Source of the DNA: Cyanobacteria bacterium SZAS LIN-3 | GTDB taxonomy: Bacteria; Cyanobacteriota; Vampirovibrionia; Obscuribacterales; Obscuribacteraceae | NCBI GenBank assembly: GCA_018266215.1 | Contig: JAFEAV010000044.1 | Span: forward strand, 1 to 53,079 | DNA: 53,079 nucleotides | Direction of reading: 5' to 3' | Shown here: piece after piece, positions 17,372 to 25,833 of the stretch | How the letters are laid out: every line of letters starts with the position of its first letter | Position numbering within the stretch: the stretch's first letter is position 1 | The notes under the pieces: model-generated | What the model was told of the DNA's origin: nothing | Seen by the model: the letters and a program-made list of their open reading frames with translations, nothing else | Database searches by the model: none | Translations under genes and position numbers: made by a program

Positions 17372-18610
17372 TTACTTCATGTCCCAGGGTCGCGGTACCA
17401 GCACATCGAGCTCCTCGTAGAGCTTCTCGATGTCGCCAGCGCTGAGAGCGGTGGCGGACTCGTAGGGGTTCTCGACCGTCAGTGCAGCGTCCGAGTAGAG
17501 ATCCTTCTCGCACATCTGCAGGGCCCGCTTGATCGAGGCGAACTTGCCGTCGTCGGCAAAGCGGTTTTCGATTTCCAGCACCGTCAGAGCTTCGATGCTC
17601 GGGTACTGGGGCAGGGTGCCGAGATAACGACGGAGAGCATGGGCGATCGCTCGGATGTGCTTGCGCTTGTAGCCACCATTGGCGATGGCGTCAGCTTGCT
17701 GCGCTTCGAAGACGTTCCAGGCCAGACGATCGGCTGGGATCACCTTGCGTGGACGCACGCGATTGAACCGCTTCACCAGGGCCAGGCCCGGGAAGAACAG
17801 CACGAGGAAAGTGCCCAGCGCCAGTGCCGTCACCGTCATCCAGGGAAGACGGGGGGCCGCCATGTCGAGGTCGCCCTCGAGCAGCTGGTCTCCGTTGTCC
17901 GAGATGTCGCTGGTGGTGACAAGGAAGTCCGGGGTCGTCATGGTCTGCCAGTTGGGCAGCTTGCCGTCCGGGGTCTTGTCCACGGCGAAGCGCAGATCGA
18001 GATTGAATGCCGAGGGCTTCGGCACCATCGTCTGCACGATGAGCTCGATGCGGTAAATCTTGCGATTACCTTTGACCACCGGGCCGGTGATCGAAATCGC
18101 GGGCGGTTCGCCCGGGCCCTGCTTGGCCAGGAGGAAGTCCGAGCCATTGAAACCGATGACCTTCTGGGTGACCAGGGAGGTGAAATCGATCTGCACCGAC
18201 TGGTCCAGGTCCAGCACCACGGTCAGGGGGACCCTGTCCATGATGAAGTGGCCGTAGTGACGGTGCGAGTCACTGTAGCCGTTCTGGTCGTTCGGCGTGA
18301 TGCCGACGATGATGTGCACCTTGCCGTCGGCGCAGACCTTAGACACAGGGTTCTGTGGCTTCGGCTCCTGCGCGGGCTGTGCGGTGGGACCGCTGTCGTC
18401 GCCTTCGTCGCCGTAGCCCTGGTAGGACTGGGTCGACTGATTGGCGCTCGCCTGTTCGCCGGCAATCTTGCCGTCGATGACAGCGCAGAGGCTGGGGGCA
18501 GCGGCGGGGACGCCGCTGCCGGGAGTGGTTGCGGATTGCGCAAAGGCGCTCGCCGACGCGAAGGTCAGCGACGCCACAAGGGCAACCCAGACATACTTGA
18601 ACGTACGCAT
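17372..18610 (-). CDS. Membrane-anchored beta-protein of the MoxR/Bat locus (BatD-like role inferred)
   Basis: 412 residues from the ATG at 18610, which has a good TAAGGAG site; longer in-frame starts lack one. Signal peptide (MRTFKYVWVALVASLTFASA...), then a low-complexity segment, then an all-beta extracytoplasmic region from about 90 to 270 (IIVGITPNDQNGY, FTSLVTQKVIGF). A membrane helix follows at about 278-300 (MTVTALALGTFLVLFFPGLA), then a helical cytoplasmic domain with HIRAIAHALRRYLGTLP. This layout - outside beta domains, one helix, inside helical tail - is that of BatD/DUF4381-type partners of MoxR-VWA systems, and it sits right after DUF58 in the operon. No direct sequence match is claimed. 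Confidence 0.6.
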   Translation of the reverse strand: MRTFKYVWVALVASLTFASASAFAQSATTPGSGVPAAAPSLCAVIDGKIAGEQASANQSTQSYQGYGDEGDDSGPTAQPAQEPKPQNPVSKVCADGKVHIIVGITPNDQNGYSDSHRHYGHFIMDRVPLTVVLDLDQSVQIDFTSLVTQKVIGFNGSDFLLAKQGPGEPPAISITGPVVKGNRKIYRIELIVQTMVPKPSAFNLDLRFAVDKTPDGKLPNWQTMTTPDFLVTTSDISDNGDQLLEGDLDMAAPRLPWMTVTALALGTFLVLFFPGLALVKRFNRVRPRKVIPADRLAWNVFEAQQADAIANGGYKRKHIRAIAHALRRYLGTLPQYPSIEALTVLEIENRFADDGKFASIKRALQMCEKDLYSDAALTVENPYESATALSAGDIEKLYEELDVLVPRPWDMK

Positions 18611-18642
18611 TTTAGGTGGTCTCCTTAGGGTTTGACTGTGCC

Positions 18643-19671
18643 TTAGTGATCGGCGAACAGCTTGGTGAGCTTCGGTGTGGCGGCGGTGCCTTCCTCGGTG
18701 GAAAACTCCTCCCACTTGATGTTGTTGTCCTTGAAGAACTCGATCAAGGTGCTGCGACGGCTGTTGAAGTTAGCAGTGAACTGCTCCCTTACGCCGCTGC
18801 CGCGCCGCTGGAAGGGCCACCACTTGGGCCACAGCCAGATGGCCTTGCGGGCACCCTTGCGGATGTCCTCCAGGACGAAGACGCCCCAGGTGTCGGGCAG
18901 CTCACGCTCACGACGGTCCTGCACGTGCATGCAGACGACGTCGTGGCGCGCGGATGCGCTGGCAAGGTCGGTGAGTTCGGCTTCGTTCAGATCGATGAAA
19001 TCCGAGATAACGAAGACCAGGGACTTACTCTGCCTGCGCACGAACCGCAGGGCTTGCTGCAGGCCGGTCAGCTTCTCGCCGGGCTGGTCGGTGAGACCTT
19101 CCACGTCGATGACTTCCGCCTGAGTGTTGGTTGCCTTGACAGGCATTTCGTGCGAGACCGGCGTCATGCCCGGCTCGATGATGTTGCGCAGCGCCTCGTT
19201 CTTCATGGCGCCGACAAACTTGGCCCGCTTGCTCATCGACTCAATCCGGTCCTCCGAATAGGTGATGTAACCCACCTTGTCGTTGGTCTTGCGTGCGGAC
19301 TTGAGAATGGAAGCGGCAAGTTCAGCTGCGAGCATGCGCTTGGTGGTGCGCACGGAGCCGAAGTCCATCGTCAACTTGCTGTCGACGAGAATGTAGAACT
19401 TCACCTCCCGGGGCTCATAGAACTGGCTGACAAAGATTTTCTGCCCGCCGGAGCGTGCAGTGGCAGCCCAGTCGATTTTCTTCACGTCATCGCCGTGTTG
19501 ATACTCGCGCTGGGTCACCAGGTCGAAACCGTTGAATCCTCGACTGCGGCTATTCCGCTCACCGGCTCCGCCAAGATTCTGGCTGGAGCGGAAGCGAATC
19601 GGAATTGGGCTCTGGATGGCCCTCGCCTCAACGGCCTCGATCAACTCTTCAATCGTGATTTTATTGCTCAT
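18643..19671 (-). CDS. DUF58 protein of MoxR/Bat locus
   Basis: 342 residues, cytoplasmic, with no membrane helices. The family hallmark YQHGDDVKKIDWAATARSGG is at about residues 77-96, followed by FYILVDSKLTMDFG, the degenerate VWA-like first strand of DUF58 proteins. The VWA-like fold continues to LVFVISDFIDLNEAEL near 218-233. DUF58 proteins always accompany MoxR ATPases and VWA membrane proteins and are thought to be substrates or adaptors of the AAA ring. The start has AGAGAGG upstream. It is 32 bases before the membrane beta-protein gene and follows moxR after a structured 145-base gap. Confidence 0.92.
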   Translation of the reverse strand: MSNKITIEELIEAVEARAIQSPIPIRFRSSQNLGGAGERNSRSRGFNGFDLVTQREYQHGDDVKKIDWAATARSGGQKIFVSQFYEPREVKFYILVDSKLTMDFGSVRTTKRMLAAELAASILKSARKTNDKVGYITYSEDRIESMSKRAKFVGAMKNEALRNIIEPGMTPVSHEMPVKATNTQAEVIDVEGLTDQPGEKLTGLQQALRFVRRQSKSLVFVISDFIDLNEAELTDLASASARHDVVCMHVQDRRERELPDTWGVFVLEDIRKGARKAIWLWPKWWPFQRRGSGVREQFTANFNSRRSTLIEFFKDNNIKWEEFSTEEGTAATPKLTKLFADH

Positions 19672-19721
19672 AAAAAATACCTCTCTGGGTTTGCTTTCGA
19701 GCTAGCGAAAAAGAAGTTGAG

Positions 19722-19799
19722 CAAGGCGCGCCTTGGCAGTACCCAACAGCCGAGCACGATGACATCGCGAGACGTCACCGTGGACTGTTGGGATACTGC
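19722..19799 (-). ncRNA. Intercistronic hairpins between moxR and DUF58
   Basis: On the minus strand GCAGUAuCCCAACAG (19799-19785) pairs with CUGUUGGGUACUGC (19749-19736), 14 pairs with a one-base bulge. Inside, CACGGUGAC pairs with GUCAUCGUG through nine pairs, one being a sense-only G-U. Directly after comes the palindrome CAAGGCGCGCCTTG (19735-19722) and then CTTCTTTTTC. It may set moxR:DUF58 ratios by partial termination or by protecting 3' ends. Confidence 0.5.
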
Positions 19800-19816
19800 T
19801 GTGGGGCGAACCGCTC

Positions 19817-20833
19817 TTACTTGGAGATGATCTCGACGCTGTTCAGAAGGGCGTTCACGAACTCGTCCGTGGAGAACGTGTCGCGAACGATGTCCTTCTT
19901 GGTGATACGGTGACGGAGGATGTCGCGGGCGACATACTTCACGTCATCCGTCTCGACCTTGTCGCGGCCGTTCAGGAAGGCGGCGGCAGCGGCGGCGTGC
20001 GTGATGTTGATGATGGCACGCGGAGAAGCGCCCAAGAGGATCTTGCTCTCGAACGTCTGCTCCACGCCCTTGACCTTGCCCTTCACGCGCTTGAAGGAGG
20101 GCTCCTCCGGACGGGTGGCGCGCACGAGGCGGACAATGTACTTGACCAGCTCGGGCGACATGGACTTGACCATTTCCTGGATCTTGGCGCGATCGGCCAG
20201 GATCTCGTCGACGGTCATGACGGGCTTGATCTCGAGCTGGCCGCTGTGCACAGAGAGATTCTGCGCCATGCGGATTTCCGCCTCTTCCGAGACGTAGCCC
20301 ATGATCGACTTGGCCTGGAAGCGGTCCATCATCGCTTCCGGCAGTTCGAAGGTGCCTTCCTGCTCGATCGGGTTCATGGTGGCGATCACCATGAAGACCT
20401 TGGGCAGGACGTAGGTGGTGTCACCGATGGTGACCTTCTTTTCCTGCATGGCCTGAAGCATACCGGCGTTGGTCTTGGGACCGGTGCGGTTCACTTCGTC
20501 CGCGAGGAAGATGTTGCTGCCGATGATCGGGCCGAGCGCGGGCTCGTAGGCACCGGACTTCATGTTGAAGACCAGGCCGCCGACGATGTCGGAAGGCTGG
20601 GTGTCCGGCAGCATCTGGATGCGGCCGAACTTGGCGTCGTGGATGTTCAGGACGATGGCGTTCGCCAGAGTCGTCTTGGCCAGGCCAGGGACGGACTCGA
20701 GCAGGACGTGGTTGTTGGTGAGGAGCGCCCGCATCAGGATGGCGACGATGTCCTCATATCCGTAAACCACGCTGTTGGTCTGGTCGTACATCGCCTTGTA
20801 GCGGGGATGCTTGATCTCGTGAATCGGGTTCAT
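19817..20833 (-). CDS. MoxR-family AAA+ ATPase
   Basis: 338 residues from the ATG at 20833 (CTGGAG upstream). Walker A is ESVPGLAKTTLAN near residue 39-51, the GLAKT form typical of MoxR. Walker B with the family block FLADEVNRTGPKTNAGMLQA is near 106-125, and the sensor region ATMNPIEQEGTFELPEAMMD near 150-169 is intact. MoxR ATPases act as chaperones that load or assemble their VWA partners, here the two membrane VWA proteins just upstream and DUF58 just downstream. A structured 180-base leader precedes it. Confidence 0.95.
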   Translation of the reverse strand: MNPIHEIKHPRYKAMYDQTNSVVYGYEDIVAILMRALLTNNHVLLESVPGLAKTTLANAIVLNIHDAKFGRIQMLPDTQPSDIVGGLVFNMKSGAYEPALGPIIGSNIFLADEVNRTGPKTNAGMLQAMQEKKVTIGDTTYVLPKVFMVIATMNPIEQEGTFELPEAMMDRFQAKSIMGYVSEEAEIRMAQNLSVHSGQLEIKPVMTVDEILADRAKIQEMVKSMSPELVKYIVRLVRATRPEEPSFKRVKGKVKGVEQTFESKILLGASPRAIINITHAAAAAAFLNGRDKVETDDVKYVARDILRHRITKKDIVRDTFSTDEFVNALLNSVEIISK

Positions 20834-20901
20834 TGTAGTTCTCCAGTATTTTCCCCGGTTGGGGATTTGTATGGGAAAGTCGCGCCGCCTCATCAATGGG
20901 A

Positions 20902-20994
20902 GGTCAGGCTGCGACAGGATTAAGAAAGAAGGGAGCGATTTGCTCCAAAAACGTCCGGCTATTGTTTCGCCGGGGCAAGGGCAGCCACCTGACC
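20902..20994 (-). ncRNA. Three-way-junction leader RNA of moxR
   Basis: On the minus strand GGUCAGG-ugg-CUGC (20994-20981) pairs with GCAG-CCUGACC (20912-20902), 11 pairs with a three-base bulge. It encloses CCGGC/GCCGG (20973-20955) and GGAGC/GCUCC (20946-20932), each followed by pyrimidine-rich sequence (GUUUUUGG and CUUCUUUCUU), so either hairpin might also act as an attenuator. A further CCCC/GGGG hairpin precedes the moxR ribosome site. Confidence 0.45.
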
Positions 20995-21013
20995 CAGTCC
21001 TCAGTGGACTAGA

Positions 21014-22123
21014 TCAGATGACTTTCTTGTCCCTACGAATCAAACCGGAGATAAGAAGCAATGCGAAGATGGCGATAGCGCCTGCCAGCGGATACTGGAA
21101 GATGTGCGCTTCGTGCTTCTCCATCTTGGTGCCGCCCACAGTCCTCTCCCAATGCATTTCCACCTTGGGATTTGCCGGATCGATGCGGACGAGTTCACCA
21201 CCGGTGAGGGTGATGAGGCTCTGGATGGCAGCTTCATCGATTGCGGTGTTGACGACCTTACCGTCCTTCTGGAAGTAACCGGTCATCTGGCCGCCGGCGC
21301 TGTACACCGGAATCGGCACACCAGGAGCGGGCGAGCCCAGACCCATGACGATGATCTTGATGCCGGCTGCCCGGATATCTTCGATCACCTTCTGAAGGGC
21401 CTCGGGCTTGCCGTCAAACCCACCGTCGGTGAAGAGCAGAATTACGTTCTGCCTGCCCGCCTGCGGCTCGGCCTTGATCAGCTCGAGCGCGGCGCGCAAA
21501 CCCGCGGCGTAGTCGGAACCACCGCCGGGAGCCTTGCCGATTTTCATGAAGTGGGTCATGACGTAACGCAGAGCGTCATAGTCGTCGGTGGGATAGGCCT
21601 GTACGAAGGCTTCCCCCGAGTAGTTGACGATGCCAACCTTGTTGCGCTCCAGCGATGGCATGATCTGGTTGGAGATCACCCACTTGGCCATGTCCAGGCG
21701 TGTGCCGTAAGGCCCCACCACCTGGTCGGCTGGAGTCGTCTTGATCACCTGGCCCTTGCCGTTGGTGATCACCTGCGGAGGCATGACGGGACGGTAGTCT
21801 TCCGCCGCCATGCTCTTGGACACGTCGACGACCGAGACAAGGTTCATCGAACCCTGGCGCACGGTCTGCGGCGCGTTTTGAGCGATGGGGTCCGCCCAGG
21901 CAAAGAAGATCAGTGCCCAGGCCAGGACAATCGCCGTCCCGCGAATCAGTTCGAAGACGGGATTGATCGGTTTGGAGAAGCGCTCGATGAGCTTTTCCTC
22001 GCCCCAATCACTCCTCGCCTTCAACCGTTGCCGGTATGAGAAATAGATTGCGGCGGCGATCATCGGGACGATGAAGAGAGCCAGCCACAGCCTATCGGGG
22101 CTGAGGAATTGAAGTGACGTCAT
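21014..22123 (-). CDS. BatA/BatB-type membrane VWA protein (second copy)
   Basis: 369 residues. Two N-terminal membrane helices (about 11-29 and 64-77) flank a basic loop, as in BatA proteins. The VWA domain starts at LVSVVDVSKSMAAED near residue 96; DVSKS is the metal-binding DxSxS, and LLFTDGGFDG near 225 gives the later MIDAS Asp. A C-terminal helix (AIAIFALLLISGLIRRDKK) anchors it. The VWA domain would face the cytoplasm or periplasm depending on topology and probably partners with MoxR. It lies 14 bases after the TPR gene. Confidence 0.9.
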   Translation of the reverse strand: MTSLQFLSPDRLWLALFIVPMIAAAIYFSYRQRLKARSDWGEEKLIERFSKPINPVFELIRGTAIVLAWALIFFAWADPIAQNAPQTVRQGSMNLVSVVDVSKSMAAEDYRPVMPPQVITNGKGQVIKTTPADQVVGPYGTRLDMAKWVISNQIMPSLERNKVGIVNYSGEAFVQAYPTDDYDALRYVMTHFMKIGKAPGGGSDYAAGLRAALELIKAEPQAGRQNVILLFTDGGFDGKPEALQKVIEDIRAAGIKIIVMGLGSPAPGVPIPVYSAGGQMTGYFQKDGKVVNTAIDEAAIQSLITLTGGELVRIDPANPKVEMHWERTVGGTKMEKHEAHIFQYPLAGAIAIFALLLISGLIRRDKKVI

Positions 22124-22137
22124 AGTGAAAGTCTCCT

Positions 22138-22734
22138 TTAGATGGCGTCCCTCGAGCCCTTGCCAGGCATCTTGCCGGGGTCGTCTCCAGGAACTGGTTT
22201 GCCGTCGCCGGGCTTGTCACCGGGTTTGCCCTTGCCCTTACCCTGGCCCTGGGCGAGCTGAGGCTGGCTCTTGAAGAGCAGCATCAGGTTGTACTTGACC
22301 ACGCCGGCTTCCTCGCGAGCAGCTTCCTGCTCCTTGGCGTTCAGCGTGCCTTCGTACATGTTGCCGGGGTTGAGTTCGAGCGACTCCTGAAAGGCCTGCA
22401 CGGCGGCTTCCGCTTGCTTGGCCTTGAGCAGCGCCATGGCCTTGTGGAAGGCCGCCTTGGCAGCTGCGCGCCGATCGGGCTTGGGATAAAGGAATCGATC
22501 CGTCCAGGTTTCCTGGCGCAGACGTGACTTGTACACGCTCAGGCTCTGGTCGTAAAACTTGATTGCTTGCTGCAGATCATCGGTCTGATAGGCAGCATTG
22601 CCGTTGTCGAGATAGACGTACTGGGCATCGAACCAGTGGCGCTGGGTGATGCCGAAAGCGAAGATGATTGCTCCGACGAGGACCGTCGCAACAACCGTCA
22701 TCACTCGCTTTCGCGTCGAGGTCTTGTTCTTCAT
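22138..22734 (-). CDS. TPR protein of MoxR/Bat locus (BatC/BatE-like)
   Basis: 198 residues. One N-terminal membrane helix (VMTVVATVLVGAIIFAFGI, about 14-32) then two or three TPR-like repeats (GNAAYQTDDLQQAIKFYDQS and KAMALLKAKQAEAAVQAFQE). The C-terminus is low-complexity Gly/Lys/Pro/Asp (QGKGKGKPGDKPGDGKPVPG). A single-pass TPR protein between two VWA genes is the usual BatC/BatE arrangement. It is flanked by gaps of only 29 and 14 bases, so it is surely in the same operon. Confidence 0.82.
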   Translation of the reverse strand: MKNKTSTRKRVMTVVATVLVGAIIFAFGITQRHWFDAQYVYLDNGNAAYQTDDLQQAIKFYDQSLSVYKSRLRQETWTDRFLYPKPDRRAAAKAAFHKAMALLKAKQAEAAVQAFQESLELNPGNMYEGTLNAKEQEAAREEAGVVKYNLMLLFKSQPQLAQGQGKGKGKPGDKPGDGKPVPGDDPGKMPGKGSRDAI

Positions 22735-22763
22735 GATACACCTCTGTGAGTTGGTTGTTAGAC

Positions 22764-23801
22764 TTACACACCCTTCCGAACGAAGATTTCGGAGAGGTGG
22801 TAGACGACACCGAAGACAATCGCGAGTAGGAGCACGATGCCGAAGATGTCTTTGAAAGAAGTCGACTGAGCAACCTCGACGCGAGACTTCTCGAGGTTGT
22901 TGATTTCGGCCATGCCAGCGAGAATTTCCGCGGCACTGCCGGCACCGATGATCTTGCCGCCGGTCGATTCGGCCAGTTTGCGAAGATCGCCGGTGGACGA
23001 GGATGCGTTGACCCAGCCTTCACCGATACCGACGACATAGATGCGCAGGTTGCGCGCCTTCGCCTGTTCGAGGAAGTCGGCCATACGGTCGGGGTCGATG
23101 TTGGCTTCGCCGTCGGTGACCATGATGATCACCTTGGACTTGGCCTGACCGAGGTCATCGAAGTTATCGATGGCCGTCTGAATAGGTCCGTAGTTGCTTT
23201 CGTTCTTCCAGGGGCCCTGGAAGTTCGTGCCGCCGCCGCGATACCCGTTTGTGCGTTTGTTGTACTTGAGCAGAATGTCCAGATCCGTGGTGAGCGGCCA
23301 GGACACATAAGCTTCGTCATCGAAGTAAAGCAGGCCCACGCGGTCGCCCTTACGCAAAGGGACGAACATTTCGATGGCCTTTTGGGCAACATCGAGTCGG
23401 TTCAGCTTCTTCGCCGGGTCAACCGGGGTCGAAGAAGTCACCGAGCTCGGGGGCTGGTTGACTGCAGTGTTGGAGGAACCGGCGAGGGCTGCCTGATTGG
23501 GATCGGTGACTTCGGAGGTCATGGAGCCTGAGATGTCGACCGCAATGTAGATATCGCGGGTCTCGAGAGTCTGAAACTGCTTCAACTCAGGCACGACCGG
23601 ACGGGCCAATGCAATGAGGAGAAGCATCAGAACGGCTCCAAAAGCAAAGATAGGAAGTCTGCCAATGAGCGAAAACGTGCGCAAGTCCTTTTGAGTGGAA
23701 ACCTGCGAATGTCCGAACGCTCTGCTCCGCCTCACATGGAGGAAAAGCAACACCAGGGCAACCGGCACCAGCGCCAACAGAAGTGGGGCGATAAAGTTCA
23801 T
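22764..23801 (-). CDS. BatA-type membrane VWA protein (first gene of locus)
   Basis: 345 residues, with AGGAGG before the ATG. N-terminal helices at about 5-23 (LLLALVPVALVLLFLHVRR, the aerotolerance-regulator N-terminal region) and about 52-68. The MIDAS motif DISGSMTSE is near residue 94-102 and VTDGEANIDP near 233. A Ser/Thr/Pro-rich loop (about 105-130) interrupts the first part of the VWA domain. The C-terminal helix is FGIVLLLAIVFGVVYHLSEI. It is the first gene after a 600-base gap, so the locus promoter lies upstream. Bat genes are linked to stress or aerotolerance in Bacteroides, but function varies. Confidence 0.92.
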   Translation of the reverse strand: MNFIAPLLLALVPVALVLLFLHVRRSRAFGHSQVSTQKDLRTFSLIGRLPIFAFGAVLMLLLIALARPVVPELKQFQTLETRDIYIAVDISGSMTSEVTDPNQAALAGSSNTAVNQPPSSVTSSTPVDPAKKLNRLDVAQKAIEMFVPLRKGDRVGLLYFDDEAYVSWPLTTDLDILLKYNKRTNGYRGGGTNFQGPWKNESNYGPIQTAIDNFDDLGQAKSKVIIMVTDGEANIDPDRMADFLEQAKARNLRIYVVGIGEGWVNASSSTGDLRKLAESTGGKIIGAGSAAEILAGMAEINNLEKSRVEVAQSTSFKDIFGIVLLLAIVFGVVYHLSEIFVRKGV

Positions 23802-24417
23802 ATATAGCCTCCTGCCATTTTGTGGCTTTGGGGTTCAGGTTGGAGAAAAGGTGAAATCTTCAAGCAAAGGGCTCAACGTGACGTAGTCACTACATATCGG
23901 AAGACGGATGCTCGGTCGGTTCCGGGAAGATCGTCCGGATGGTACTGAGCGCGGCCCGGAAGGGTCACGTTTCGAAGTGCGTCTGATATGGAGTGCTGGT
24001 TCGTTGAGGGGTGCTTTGTTTTTTCTTAAGAGAAAAGAGATAGGACTTAACGATAGCCAAGTCGCTGGGCCATATAAAAACAAGAAATCTCTTACAAAGC
24101 AGGTTCAAATGCTGACTGGGCTTGACTGTTTGCAACCGGCTGTCAGTAAGTGTGTCGGAAAATAGGCCGACCTATATATGCAAGAATGCCACCGCATGAC
24201 CGTCTCGGGGAGACTCTGCTGCTTTGCATCTTCCTCTTGACAACAGGTTCGCTCGGCGATAGCTCCGAAAAGTCCAACAATCATGGCAAAATCGGCGGGT
24301 TGGCAAGAGGTTCGGAACATTTTGCGCGGCTATCGCAAGGCGAAAATAACCGGGCAAGATTTTGTTGTCAGGGATGCCTGTGATGCTCGTAAAATGGGCG
24401 CTTTAGCTGAAATGCCG
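23802..24417. other. Intergenic region upstream of MoxR/Bat locus
   Basis: No gene is supported here; open frames lack ribosome sites and family features. It should contain the locus promoter on the minus strand and the 3' end of the AbiEi-like gene transcript. The branched RNA element at 23875-23971 and a TTTTCT-TTAAG-AGAAAA inverted repeat near 24021 are the only structures noted. Confidence 0.5.
23875..23971 (-). ncRNA. Branched leader RNA upstream of first VWA gene
   Basis: On the minus strand AACGUGAC (23971-23964) pairs with GUCACGUU (23882-23875). It encloses UUCCGGG/CCCGGAA (23961-23955 with 23926-23920) and a small GUAG-UGA-CUAC hairpin (23893-23883). All helices are perfect. It ends about 75 bases before the start codon. 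It resembles the other branched leaders of this locus in form, not in sequence. Confidence 0.45.
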
Positions 24418-25200
24418 TTAATAAAAATGCCCGGAATTTCCTGAAATTGATGAGTGTTGAGAGCCCTTTTGCAGGGTGGATTTTATGCCGACTATGCCAC
24501 CATATTCAGTGTCAAAATTGAGCCACTGGAGGGGTTTTTCCATAACTACGGGGCTGGGGTTGGGGTTGAAATAATCGATAAAATGCGCATTTTGAGCAGG
24601 CGCATTCAGGGGGCAGGGGTAGCCGGTGGTGGGAAAGAAGTCCGCCAGCCAGGCCGGCATCCAGGCCTTCGCCAGCACCAGAGTGCGCCGGAGGTCTTTG
24701 GTATTGGCTGTGGTGACCAGATAATCAACGAAGCCAGCGTTAAATGAACCCTTGCCCAAATGCCACAGCGCCCGCACTATCCTTCCCTCGCTGCTTTCCT
24801 TTAGATGCATCTTTTTCTTAGACGCAGACTTTAAATGTATTCGTACTGATCCGTATTGAAACGAGCTGCTGCTCCCGTTTACGTAGAATGTGGGCTCAGC
24901 GCTGCCGCGGTCGCTAATCTGCAGTTCAACGCCGATGTCGGCCCCGTGTTCAACGATTTCTTTGCCAAAAGCATGGCATTTTAGCCTGGCTAATTTTAGC
25001 GGCGAGGGCAGTGGCGTCTTGCTGTCCATGCGCATGAATACGCCGTTTGTGAGCCTGGTAATCACCTTGTCTTTGACACAACGGTAAAGTGCCTTGTCGA
25101 CTGCGCCCCGGCTACCGTATTTGAGGCAGTCTCTGGTGCAAAACGGAATTCCAATGGGGGTGAGACTTATGTGTCTGAGAATGCTCGACATGCAAGACAT
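24418..25200 (-). CDS. Stand-alone AbiEi/DUF6088-like antitoxin-domain protein
   Basis: 260 residues from the ATG at 25200 (GAGG upstream); the ATG at 25191 and a TTG at 25251 are alternatives. The N-terminal part (FCTRDCLKYGSRGAVDKALY then TRLTNGVFMRM) matches the winged-helix of type IV AbiEi antitoxins and DUF6088: a D-x3-GSR-AVD-AL helix followed by a GVF/Y-x-R wing. The rest is a mixed domain with basic helices (SASKKKMHLK) and no recognised family. No AbiEii nucleotidyltransferase toxin is next to it. It may be an orphan antitoxin or a regulator of another function. The lower GC and TA-rich surroundings hint at horizontal origin. Confidence 0.65.
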   Translation of the reverse strand: MSCMSSILRHISLTPIGIPFCTRDCLKYGSRGAVDKALYRCVKDKVITRLTNGVFMRMDSKTPLPSPLKLARLKCHAFGKEIVEHGADIGVELQISDRGSAEPTFYVNGSSSSFQYGSVRIHLKSASKKKMHLKESSEGRIVRALWHLGKGSFNAGFVDYLVTTANTKDLRRTLVLAKAWMPAWLADFFPTTGYPCPLNAPAQNAHFIDYFNPNPSPVVMEKPLQWLNFDTEYGGIVGIKSTLQKGSQHSSISGNSGHFY

Positions 25201-25329
25201 CTTTTCGTACCTCGTTTCTATAGGAAAGATTTTTGCCCTTATTTCAGACAACGCTCAAGGCATCTGATTAGTTCAAAGAAAAGAGAACGAAATTCGCTAA
25301 GCCCTTGCCCGTAATGGTTTCGGCTACGG

Positions 25330-25351
25330 AAGATTTTTGCGCAAAAATCTT
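25330..25351. repeat. Perfect 22-base palindrome
   Basis: AAGATTTTTGC is followed directly by its reverse complement GCAAAAATCTT. As DNA it could bind a dimeric protein; as RNA it forms a stem with almost no loop. It lies about 130 bases upstream of the AbiEi-like gene start, a position suited to an operator for that gene. Confidence 0.6.
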
Positions 25352-25833
25352 GCCCACATACAAGCCGTGATGGGAAGAGCACCTTTCATGTGTGCCCGGG
25401 GCAATTTGTCAGTGATTTGCCTGTATTTGATTAGTCGACGAGCTGGTCCATTTTGCTCGTTGATCAATTCCGTTCGCCGTATATGCGAGAAACCTCTTGA
25501 ATGCCTGCTTTTGACCGGAGACCGTTGGTATTGTTGAATTTTGCTCCCCGTGTTGTTATCAAGAATTGCTAGCTGTGATACATGTCACCGAGCCGGCAAG
25601 CCGGCTGAATTGGCCAAAAGTCTCTCGCGCGCGCCCGAGATCCTTGAATCAGTTAGTAGTCCTCTAATAGCTTTAGCCATATCTCTTTCTTTTTTTAGTT
25701 GGTTCGAATTTAACCAAGCTCAATTCCATTCCCCGTGAGAAAAACCTCTGCTCGACAGCATCTTCTGGATGTTTGTTGTGGTCCGGTTTGAGCACGCGGC
25801 TGAACGACTGCTGATTTGAGCTCCTGACTTATT

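Noticed and set aside
25690..25740. tRNA-like GGTTCGAATT near 25700
   Set aside because: No acceptor stem, anticodon arm or CCA end can be drawn around it.
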